NCBI RefSeq assembly: GCF_001039355.2
Contig: NW_019775591.1
Location: 88,503 to 152,502 of the forward strand
Reading direction: 5' to 3'
Source of the DNA: Lingula anatina
Lineage: Eukaryota; Brachiopoda; Lingulata; Lingulida; Lingulidae
DNA length: 64,000 nt
Below, piece by piece: positions 34,001-45,400 of the stretch (within the stretch, counting starts at the first letter, position 1; every line of letters starts with the position of its first letter). Below the pieces are notes generated by a model. The model was given only the letters and a program-made list of their open reading frames with translations. It searched no databases and was not told the DNA's origin. Position numbers and translations under genes: made by a program.

Positions 34001-37000
34001 TAATTTTAATTTATATTAATTTGGAGCACAAATGTTTTTCATTTTACATTTTTGTAAAAAATGGAGCGCTGTAAATAATTCATTTTGACAATAATAAACG
34101 TGCAAATACTTTACTTTGTTCAAAACTTGCAAAAGTAATTTCATTATTCCCAGCTCACCTCGAACCCCGATTCTCCTGGTTACTATTCTGCCGTCTTATC
34201 TCCTGAGCCAGGGACTCTTCTGGTTTCTCAAATAGTCGTAGGACCCATTTGTCGGAGTTTAAATTACTCGTTATGATTTTTTTTGCAAAAGGTAATTTGC
34301 TGGGACCTAGAAGCGCCAGGTTTCGAACCCAAGTCTTGCTGGGACCGAGTCTCGCGTGCTATCCACTCTCCCAAGTGTTCCCGCCCACCCACCCCTGGTA
34401 GACTTTTCTTTTATAGTAACTAAAGTGAATTCTTAAAAGCCCTTCTGGAAAAGTATTTACTATGTTCCAAGTACTTGAATCGAACCCCCATCCCTAGAGT
34501 TTCACCGAGCCAATGAAAACGCTAAGTCACTTGGCATATAATTGTAAAAGTATTTTATTTGGAACAAAATAAACTGACATTGATGTATTCTTATATTTTC
34601 AAACATCCACTTGTTAAAGATTTTTTAAAAATATTTTAATCACAATAAGTTTTGACTATTCAGATATCTGAAAAATATTGATCTCTGCATTAAGACCCAC
34701 TCAAGTTTGATTTGATAAATAAACTATCTAATGAACTACTTGACTAATGTTTGAGCTTATTATTATATTAAACAAGTTATTTCAGATAAAATTGACAATC
34801 AGATTTTTTAAATTTCCTTTTTAACAAAAACAACGGCAGCTCTATTATCTGTCTCACCCCACACCACCGAGGGAAAAATCAAAAGAGACTCACTCTGATA
34901 TCACAATTTTAAAAGTCATAAAAATACTCCAAATTACCAAGAATTTCAAAATGTGACACCCTTTCAAAATACCATGTATCTGCCATTGTTTTCGTTTCAT
35001 TTTGATCACAAGGTGCTGTAATTTTTTTCAGAATATGGCTTTTTTCTACAATTGATACGACATAAAATTCCAACAGTTATTGCTTGGAAGGACAAACACA
35101 TTTTTACTATATTTTTCAAAAATTGTCACAAGCCATTTGTGAAATAAATTCCTACATTTAACAGCAAGCAATACGTCCATACACTACAAGAGATACACTT
35201 CAATGGGGAATGTGAAAAAACAACCCCTAGAGACACTGATTATTGAAAAAAAAAGCATTTGAGCAATTGTAACATCTGTAATTATCAAACCTACGCAAAA
35301 TGGAGGGGCAAATCATGGTATTACTTACACCTCCTTACATTTATATTTTAAAGTCCAAAAATTTGTAACAAATGGTTTTACCTTTCTTAACATATATATT
35401 TTTCTCATAAGAGAACATATCATATAGTTGGATCAGCCAAATCACTTTGCGACTACATACAATTTTCACAAATTAGAAAAAAAGTCTTATATGTGTGAAC
35501 TTAATATTCTCCACTACTTGAACAAAATGATAGATTGTGGTCCGTTAAAATGACAGTTTTCGCTCAACACGACAGCAAGTTTTCAAACTTTGAAAGATTA
35601 TACAAATACGAGTTTCAAGTAGCTAGATTTTGAGTCACCCTCGCTTTGGAGATAAAGACTTGTGAATTTCACACGTGGCCATAGAATTATAGAAATTTTT
35701 AACCCCATACAGGTTTTCAGATAGTAGTTTTCGAAACGGTTTCTGGATAAAGTAAATCTAAAGGGAAAATCGCCCAAATTTCCAGATTTTTTTTTTTTTT
35801 TTTTTGCTTTATTAAACTTTTAAGTAGCATTGCATGCCTTCAAAATTAGGAATTTAATTCCAGGAATTTGAAGCTAGTGAAAATACTGTAAATGCTAAGT
35901 TTCGAGTGACAAGTAAAATGCTTGCAATTCAGAAAATAAAAAAAAATATGAGAATTTTTTAGTCTTTTGATAGAATTTTTTCAACTAAGCATTAAACAAT
36001 TCTAGAAATAGACTAAATTATGAATTGTTTATAAGATCAATAAGTTAAGACTGCTTCAGTATGATTTATTTCTCTACAAAGCATTTGCATTGAAATAAAC
36101 GTCAAGTGACAACTTGCTGCCTTGCTGAAGAATACCGCAAATAGTTTTACAAACGTCACGGCGGAAAGCGCAGACTTATAATTATAGTAAAAGATGTTTC
36201 AAGGCATAAGAGGCGGTTTTATTCCTTGGCGAAATAAAAGTTTTGTTACTAATGACTACACAGTGTTAATTATGCTGCGTTTTGATTGTTTTACAAAAGG
36301 CTTTAAATTTTGGAGGTAAAAAATCATGGCAAATTGCTTTGGACAGAGCGTTTTGATTTGACAACGCGATATTGGCATTAGCCATAAATGAGAAATATCA
36401 AAATTACGTCCAAACACTACTTGCAATTCGCCCACTATGCCTTGAAAATGGCTGCTTTCATAGTCAGTCGCGCAGAAAGCAGTGTAACTATTAACTAGGT
36501 CACATACTTCAATAGATCGAAACATTAAATTTATGGTATTATTTGTGAAAACATGACAAAATTAGAAATTGAAGTATATCACTAAACTTTTATCCTGTTC
36601 TTTAGTTTTCGACTGAGATTATTTTACTGCACTATAATTATGACACACAATTTGATTAAAAACCACTCACTAAATTTCATTAGCCCAAAATCTAAAAGAG
36701 CCATTCCACAGAAATTTTCCCATCTTGACCATTTCACATGGAAAACTTTACTGCCACTACTAATTCTACCGGTGTAGATAAAAATTCTGTGTATGTTAAA
36801 ACAAGCAATTTTCACTATCTTGAGGTACGTAATGAAATGAAGGAGGCACGGAAGACACAAAACATCACGTCAGGAAAATTTTGGTGGATGGCAAAATCCA
36901 GTGTTCAAAATGTAGGCGTCGAACCCATTTTTTAAATGCATCAAAAATAAGTTATCGACAAATACCTAAATCCATTGTCTTAGAACGTTTCGTTGAATCG

Positions 37001-38946
37001 GTTAAAACTGAAATATCCATATACTTGTATCCTGACCGCCTCGCATCCACACCCTGGTCACTCAGAACTGAAGAAGTGACATCTCTTCCAAAGGTTTAGG
37101 TTTCAAATGAACCATCGGGGTAGGAAGCAGGAAAAGTTGAGTGACCGCCCCTTGTATTTAGCAGTAACCATAATTTGGCAGACAAAATTTGATTTCCAAT
37201 GCACTAAATTGTAATGCACGGGAAGCTTTTGTGTCCCGCATATTTCAAAATACACTATATAAATTAATTAAATTAAGCTTCAGACCCTTACACACCCCAA
37301 AGTAAAATGACATTATGTAGGTCACTGGCTATCCTTATATGGTCAACTGCATGAGCAGTCTTTGCCAGGTTTGACAAACCAAACCGTACTTTGGCGCCAT
37401 CTGGAGGGGAACAGAACTGATCTTCTCTGCTGCATTCGGTGCTCAGCGTATCGTTTTAGTGTTTGATTAGAAATGGAATAAAAAATGTGTAAAGACGGGT
37501 GTAGCTACATTTTGAACACAAGTAGGAGAAAATAACGTTTTTTTAGGAATATTCGGGGCATGTTACCCGTTTGCTGTTGACGCTAATCGCCGACGGCTCT
37601 TCCTCCGTCCAGTCCGGCTCCCAATTTTGGTTTCTCAGCGTCAGAAAAGTTTTTGAAAAACGAAACTAGTTTCTAGTTGCCAGGTTCATTTTTGAAAAAC
37701 GAAAGTGGAAACTAAACACTAACTTCAGGAATGGGAGGGGAGGGGGACACCTTTAATCCGCAGAGAGATGGCCTGTTTGCCATTGGTCTAATTTAAGGAT
37801 TAAATGCCACAAAATATTATAGAAATTAACCCTAAACATATAACATTCAGATACCTAGATTTGGGGAATAGGGGCATACGTAACAAACTTCTAACTTCGT
37901 CACACTGTACAAACATAAAACATATGCTTGTGCTCCCAGAATTTTCTTCGTATTGCCCTAAATTTCAAAATAATAATAATAATAAATCCTCCAAACACTT
38001 GGCCAACATATGGAAAATAAAAATAGGAAATAAAAATTTGAAAAGAAATAAAATTTCTAATTGTATCCAATTACAGATTTTCAAAACCAGGTGAAACAAA
38101 GACAGACTGACACTTGATGAGGGGATTTAACAAACAGCTTTATTTTACGCGTTTTCTTGTATTATATAAAAGAATAAGTTTGGTGTGACACAAAAATAAA
38201 ATTGCCTTGACTTAAAAAGTGTAAAATAAGGAATGGGACCAAATTCCACAATATGAACAGAAGTATCACACTCTGCAAAACATTCAATACTACAAAAATA
38301 AACATTTATTCATTTTTACAAGTGTATATTAGGATCATTCATGGATAATACGAAGTACATTGCTGCTACTGTACATCTTTTTTCCATATTTACATTAAAT
38401 ATTTTACAAAGACCTCAGCCTGAAAATTCTGCTCAACTTCAAAATCTTGCTTAGTATTTTTCTTCATTGCTTTTATACACTCACAGGCATTACTCTCATT
38501 TGATAAATAATAAATCTTAGGTTTGTAACATACTACCTACACTGCACAAGTATATAACCATAGTAGCACCTGCAATAACTACACTGGATATCACTCTGCA
38601 TTTAGCACCAAATCACAAGCTGCCTCTATGTCTCATGGACTTGCAAATGTTTGCCACTATTTAAAGTAACAAGAGTACACATTTTACATCCTACAAGAAA
38701 AAAAAAAAACCCTAGGAGACCCTAGTTCACTTGAAATCTTAATCCCTTCTTCCCTCCTGAATAGCTGCCAATCCCTCTTTTCCCTCCAAATTTCATCAAA
38801 ATTTGTGAAGAACTTCAATGGGAGTGATTTTGCCCATTAACAAAAACCCTATGCCAGAGAAAACACAATTCTCCTTTGTTGGCGGAGATGAAAATAAGAA
38901 ATCAAAGTATTTACATAATAAATGTGAGTCTCAGACTGATAAAAGT

Positions 38947-39431
38947 TTAGACCCCATTAGCCCCTTCTAAACTGGCTAAATGCTGGTGGATATTCAAAAA
39001 CAAATAATCCCTCAGCGACTGTGGTAGTGGCAAGATGGCAATATGTTTCAGTCTCTTCATTCCCATTGCCGACCTTATTGCACAACGACAGTTATGTTGC
39101 AGTGTTCTTGGATTTCTGCTCAAATTCTTGTACCACTCTAGTTTCTCCTCGGAAAACGCTAACCGTGGCATGTGTGGACGAATCATGCCACCGCGAGCTG
39201 TGAGGGTATCCAGATCCAGAGATTCGACAGTTGGTAACGATGCAGCACTGTCCGCCATGGCATGGAGAAGAACTCGGTCTGTGTATTTAGTCAGAAGCTC
39301 TTGCTGGAGCAGAGTTAGTTGTTTGGAGCGTAGCTTTTTCCAGTTAGCACCGTATGCTACCAAGAAGGCGGCCACTTCAGGCTGGCGAACAAATTTGTCA
39401 TTGAGGGAGACGTGTTCAAGAGCAGTCACAC
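38947..39431 (-). CDS. ASB-like gene, last exon with SOCS box
   Basis: This 485-base exon completes the last ankyrin repeat (VTALEHVSLNDKF, VAAFLVAYGANWKKL), then a helical linker (LLQQELLTKYTDRVLLHAMA) and the SOCS box. It ends GANGV and a TAA stop at 38947-38949. The SOCS box keeps both the cysteine/arginine BC box and the LPLP Cullin-5 box, so the protein should be able to join a Cullin-5 ligase. Confidence 0.92.
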
Positions 39432-42400
39432 CTGTAAAGAAAGGTCATCATTTTTTTTAAAAATCGGTAGTTACCTTTATTTGAAAGAGCTGCTGCAGGT
39501 ATCAGCGTTTAAAACTAAAATGAGACTCTTTAAAATTACACAACATTTAGACAATCAGATGTTGAACAACATTGGTGTAAAAATAAGTGCTAAGCATTGG
39601 CTTGCTAAAGTGTATACACTAATTATGATAGTATAAACATATCTGTACTAGTTACAACAGGAGTCGGTTGCACCTGGATATAATTACACTTTTGCATGTT
39701 GCATACAGTGGACAACAATTAGTTGTAACTAATATATACCATGGCTGGTACTTTGAACATTGTCAATAGGACGAATGCACCTTAGTGTATGAAAATAAAG
39801 GCAAGGATGCTTGCCAAACACAAGTGTAATTATTGTATTTTTGAAGCGCCAGCCATGGTATTAGTGAACTTAAACCACGGCTAGCACGTAGAACAAAAGA
39901 CTCGGCCGTGCTGTATTCAACATACAAGCACGTCATGTACGAGTGCGTTCCACGGTCAGTTGCACTACTAGTGTAGTAGCCAATCAGAGGCCGTGGTTTA
40001 AGCCAGATACAACACTTGTCGCCAAGCTGCATGTGAAAATTACTCGTGTATTGTCTCGCCTGCGGCTCGCCAATACACTCGTTATATTTCACGTACAGCT
40101 CGGCGACTAGTATTGTATCTATCACATATATGACACTTACCATTTCCATCTCTGATATCCAGGTTAACATTGTAGCCCATGGTGACGATGTCTTGTAACA
40201 ACTCAAAGTTAAAGCTGGTCACCTGCACTGCCAGGTGCAGTGGTGTGAAGCCAGCATTGTTCTTGTGGTTGACATCTGACCCATGCTTCAGTAACTCCCG
40301 CACAGCTCTCCGCTGACCATGACGAACACACTCATGCAGTGGAGTTTCCTCTGTAAGCAATAATAAGACCTTGGGTTATTTCATATCAACTCATCCAATT
40401 TGGGAACCCTCTGCTAAGAAACTTGATTGTTACATATTGTTGTAGCTTACTACAATGAATCTGTAAAAGGTATGCATGAGTAATATGAAAAGCTTCCCGA
40501 CCTTATTTGTTTACCTGTGATGTGGGGCTGGAAACAGTGAAATACAGAAATTCCCCGGGCAGCAAAACAAACTTAGATTCATGGGGGGCAAAACCTAAAT
40601 TGAAGAACCGCATCGTGTGCGATGGGCCGCAAGTGAGTGGTGAGCAGGAAGATCAGAGAAGTAGAGCTAGCTGTCACAGAGGACAACGCCCATGGTGTAG
40701 AGAGGACATTAAACGTATTGAGAGAGGTTTTCGGTGCTTTCCAAGAAGAACTAGAAAATAAGCATGATTTAATTGATAGTGAAAGCTGGTACAAGGCATG
40801 GAAGAAAATTTTGAAAGGCGTTCTTGAAAGGCATGGTTAGCAGCAAGGAACAAATGGAAAGCAGTTTAGACAATCAGATGTTGAACATTTTGTCAATACA
40901 AAGAGCAGAAATTAACATTTACCACAAGAACCCGTCAGAATATTACTCCTTTATTACAGCATTTGATGAAATTATTGATAGTAAAATCAGAGATCCTTCA
41001 ATGAAGCTATCTCTTTTACTACAATTTGCATCAAGTCCTGCCAAAGCAGCCATTAAAATTGTGTTCTTGTTGGCAGTCTTGAAGGCTGCACTTAGGCTAG
41101 ACATATTCTTAAGACTAGATTTGGAAATAACCACCTGGGGCCAATTCCATAAAAGCATTCTAACTTAGCATGATACTAGGCCTTAGAATGATTCTAAATC
41201 CCTAGTTGTATACTTGTTAGCAATCAACTAAAGTTTTGGCTAGAATGGTGTCTTCATAGGAAAACCACAAAACCACGGGGTCAGTTTCGCCAAACAAAAG
41301 GCAGTGACAGGGTGAAAGTTGAACTGAGTGCAGGCTGAGGGAAGTACTGATCAAGGCATTCCCATGTGTTCTATAAAAGCTCTATACAGAAAATGGCATC
41401 TTCAGCTTCAGGGAAGAGACAACGAAAACCCGACTTATTCAAGACAAGAAAATCTCTTAATAGCTGAATGCTATGAAGAGTTTAAGGACACATTAGATAG
41501 TCAACACAAGGATGCTAACACCAATGCTAGGAAAAATAATGCTTGGGAAAGCATAGTGAATCAGCACAAGGCAAGGTTTCCTAATATGTCGAGATCTTTG
41601 GAAGACTTGGAAGACAAAATTCTCCAAACTAACTTCAGATTCTCATGCAAATTAATTCAGCAAGAGAATCTGAAGTTAAAACAAAAAAAAATTGAAAATG
41701 GAAATTGAACTTTTGGAACATAAAACTTATAAAGCACACATAAAGATGACACTGACCATTCATCACCTCTGTATTTCAGTTTGTAAGCAATACCATTTAT
41801 CCACTGTCTGTAAAATAATTCTAAATGTTAATTGTAGGACACTTGCCTAAAACATTAAATCTCCTGTCAAAACAAAAATCCAATGTTCTTTCTCATTTCA
41901 TTTTCTCAAGCAAGAATAAAGTTTAGAATCTATTTTGTATAAGTAATGCATATGCTCTGTGTCCATTTAACTGTAATAAGGTAATAATAATTTTTTCTGG
42001 TATGCTGGGTAATGTCATTTTTGACAATGTCAGCTATCAGCCTGTCTCTGGAAAATCTGTATCTTTTGACAAGTTCCACATCATCAAAAATGTCTAATGG
42101 ATTCCTTCTATCCCGAAACACTTGTTCCTGCCACACTGCTCTGCGGAGTTCCACAATTTCGAAAATTCTTCTGGCCATCCTTACACCTCGAAGGTATGAG
42201 GAGAAATGAGTTAGAATGATACTAGTGATTTAGAAGATGCCCAGACCTACTCTTACTTTAGCATGAAACTTAGAACTATACTAAGCTTAGAATGATTTTA
42301 TGGAATAGAGTAAGTATGCAACTAGAGATAGAATGAAGTTTAGCAACCAACTAGGGCTTAGAATGCTTTTATGGAATTGGCCCCTGGTGGAAAACTCCTT

Positions 42401-45400
42401 TATTAAGAATCTAAAACAAGATAAAAGAATTTCAAATGTGAAAGATTTGCAAGGTTTGATTGATGACCTACAAACAGCTTGTACAATGTTAGAAAAGTTA
42501 CGTTTGAAATGTGAAATTAAAAATCAAAAGATCATTTTAAAAATACTGAACAGAACTAATTCCTTGGCCAACCACAGAAGGGTACGGCCGTAAATTGCCA
42601 TCTATGATAATTTTTAAAGGTAATATAAATATATGTTTGATCTTACCATCAAACAAAGTAGTAAAAATTAATGCATGTTATCAAACAACAAAAAAATACC
42701 ACCACCTGGTGAACGCCATTGATTTTTTACATAATGCTTTGTAACATATTCTTACATTCTAGAGAAGCTCAGCTAGCGTCGAGATTAAACCATTTTATCC
42801 TGCAACATTAGCTGAAACCTTTCAGGTAAAAATGTGACATTTCACATGTTCATTAAATTCTTCCAATCTCATTTTAGGGAAGAGAGACCTGGACGTAACT
42901 GCTTCTCCTGGATGGGTCGTAACTGCAAATCCCACTGGGTGGATGAAGAAGGAGGTGATGCTTTTGTGGATAAAGGAAGTTCTTAGACCGTTTACAGAGA
43001 GACACTCTGCCTTGCTGATTATGGACTCCTCCTCGGCACACACAACCGACATGGTAAACAAAGAACTGAGACGGGCCAACGCGACAGCAGCCATCATCCC
43101 GGGAGGATGTACCTCTCTGGCCCAGCCTCTGGACGTGTCCCTGAACAAGCCGTTCAAGGGGCATTTATGGAGGTTGTGGTCAGAGAGGATGCGGAGCGCT
43201 GTAGAAGCCATCATCAAGGCTGTGGGGGAGCATAGACAAGGTGCAAACAGCTTCCAAGGAACAAGTGCCCGAATGGATAAACAACACATGGTCACAGATT
43301 CCTGAGGAAATGATACGACGTAGTTTCGACGCCACTGGCATCAATCCAGCACTTAGGGGGAAACCCAAGGACCTGTCCAATCCATTTTTGGACAGTGATG
43401 GAGACAGGGGAGGAGTTCCTCGGGTTCACCCCTGAGAACATCAATGACAGAAACCCTTTCAGAGACTGCATGTGAACAGAATTTTGCATTAACACTGATA
43501 AAAAGAAACTGCCATTAAAATGAATTTATGACAAAAACAATTAACGGTTCATACTTCACAATTATTTTTTTTCATTAATTTATTTAAGATGATGAATAAG
43601 GGGCGTTGAACAATAAGAACATTTAACTTTTTTATGCTCAAAGAAAACTTGACAATGCAGTGAGTAAGTTTCAAGGATTACTTGCAATTGCTGTTGGGTA
43701 ACTGACAGCACTCTCGCAGTAAATCTGGATATAAAAACAAAAGCCCAACACCTTGACAGACCAATTGAAGACATGAAATCAAAGTAAGCTGAGAGCTGCA
43801 GTATATTTAAACAAAGGAAAAAATTCAGATTGTCACCCTGACACTAGAATCTTGGACCAGAGGATATGCTACCAATTCCTTTGGGGTGTCTGAGCACCTG
43901 AAAAGGCAAGCTTGTGAGTTAAAGAGTTTCAACGGAATCCTGGCTATGCCAGAAAAGAATTAAGACTGGCTGGTAAAATACTTCTACCAAGGACCATTGA
44001 GCAAGTTGTAACCTGTATCCTTCTAGGAAAATGAAGAAAAATCAAGGTTAGAGACTGGAAAGGACTAGTATGTTGCAGAAGTGATAATGGGCATTTTTCC
44101 CCTCAGATATGCTAGACGTCTGACGGTACTCAGTGACAAAGATGATGACATGACTATCGAAAATTTATTACACAAACTTTGTCAGTTGACAAAGATATTG
44201 ATTTGCTTGTTGACACCTTCGATGTCTTCACTGCTTATTCCTATATTGCCAGATGTCAAGCTAAGTATCTTCAACGAAGGAAAAAAGATGAAGAGAAAAG
44301 ATTCAAAGGCCTTGAAGATGACCAAGCTTTAATTCTTGCAGACTTTGCAGAAGACCATATGTGAATCAAGATGAGTTTCAGTCTTTCCAGTGGTCAAAGC
44401 AATAAGTACTGTTCTTTCCACCCTGCTGTTGTGTATTACAAGCAAAGCGGAAGTACTCAACAAAAATCATTGTTTCTGCTCTGGATCTGTCTGATGATTT
44501 AGATCACGATACCTGCTTTGTGTATACATGCAGTCCAAAGGGAACTCTTAAACATCATTAGAGCTAATAAATTGTATTGGTCATAAATTGTATAACTTCA
44601 ACCTTCGGGTTGCGATTCTCCAATAAAGATTATTATTATCTAATATGCCCTTTATCAGCAAAGAAGAGTACTTTTCTGATAATTGTGACAGACAGTACAG
44701 GAACTTAAAGGACTTTTAAACATATGCCACCACAAATCTGATTTTGGAATAGATGCCTGCAACAAGCCATGGCAAATCCCCTTGTGATTGTATTGGAGGA
44801 ATAATAAAAAGATTAACAGAACATGCTAGACTATAGATACCAACTTCCTATCAGATCCTCATACTGTCATCTGTTTACCTTCTGTAAAGAAAATATAACA
44901 ACCAACCAATTTTATTTTGTCTCCAAAGAAGAAATAGATAATGTTGGCAGTGAACTGTCCCAATTACTTAAATCTGGGCATACATTACCTAGAACCACAG
45001 GTTGCCATTATTTTGAACCACAATCAACTAGTTTCATTGCTTAGAAGCCTACGGCTGAGGATGAGGAGTCCAATGGAAACTTCAGACTAAACTTGTCATA
45101 GTGCAAGTCAAAACCTATCAGTTCACACTCATGACAATGTTGAGGTGTACATGATGGAAAATGATGGATGGGTTTTGTTGGAAAAGTTAACCATGTAGAA
45201 CAGTTGATTTTCTCTATCCTTTAGGACCCACTCAGAACTTTCTTTGGCCAGCTCGGTCAGACATCTGCAGCCTGGGTGCCTGTAACTGATATACTCTGCA
45301 AAATTAACATCCCTGTCACTGGCAAATCAAATACTATTGTGCAGGATGGCTACAGGAAAATTTGCAAGATGTCCTTCTCATCTCAAGTGACATGGGTTAG

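Larger units (their letters stand above)
29301..38946. other. gene-poor intergenic region
   Basis: No gene recognised between the large gene and the 3' end of the ankyrin/SOCS gene. It holds a MITE (30216-30560), a GT microsatellite (31038-31071), GA-rich and poly-A tracts, and three B-box-like motifs on the minus strand near 34155, 34325 and 34491. A short Cys-containing open frame at about 36860-37099 might be a RING/TRIM-like relic but is too weak to call. Confidence 0.5.
41138..42383. mobile_element. PIF/Harbinger DNA transposon, internally deleted
   Basis: A 1,246-base element has perfect 26-base terminal inverted repeats (41138-41163 and 42358-42383, starting GGGCCAATTCCATAAAAGCA). A 3-base direct repeat CTG flanks it (41135-41137 and 42384-42386). 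The empty target CCACCTGGTGG is a near-palindrome with central CWG, the kind of target and CWG duplication described for some Harbinger families. Subterminal copies of the TTAGAATGATT motif lie near both ends (41183, 42291). Inside are relics of both Harbinger genes: a Myb/SANT-like protein (+) and a DDE nuclease N-terminus (-). It cannot move on its own. Confidence 0.88.
40637..42593 (+). pseudogene. BEL/Pao-type gag remnant interrupted by a Harbinger element
   Basis: Plus-strand frames on either side of the Harbinger insertion carry the gag domain typical of BEL/Pao retrotransposons (DUF1759 type). The left part has a coiled region (about 40637-40840) and NPSEYYSFITAFDEI with LSLLLQFASSPAKAAI (to about 41055). 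After a frameshift the FG motif lies just before the insertion at 41137. The right part (42387-42593) continues VENSFIKNLKQDKRI and LQTACTMLEKLR. Removing the insert together with one CTG makes the local reading frame continuous. Frameshifts and stops show the copy was already decaying; pol and LTRs are not seen. Confidence 0.7.

Noticed and set aside
36738-37099. Open frames with CSKCRRRTHF and IPKSIVLERFVESV, reminiscent of a RING/TRIM end
   Set aside because: Only one Cys pair is present, there are no upstream RING cysteines in frame and no splice structure. Too weak to annotate.
39546-40887. 23-base identity (TTTAGACAATCAGATGTTGA...) at 39546 and 40865
   Set aside because: Could be a fragment of the BEL copy, but flanks do not align, so no element was called.
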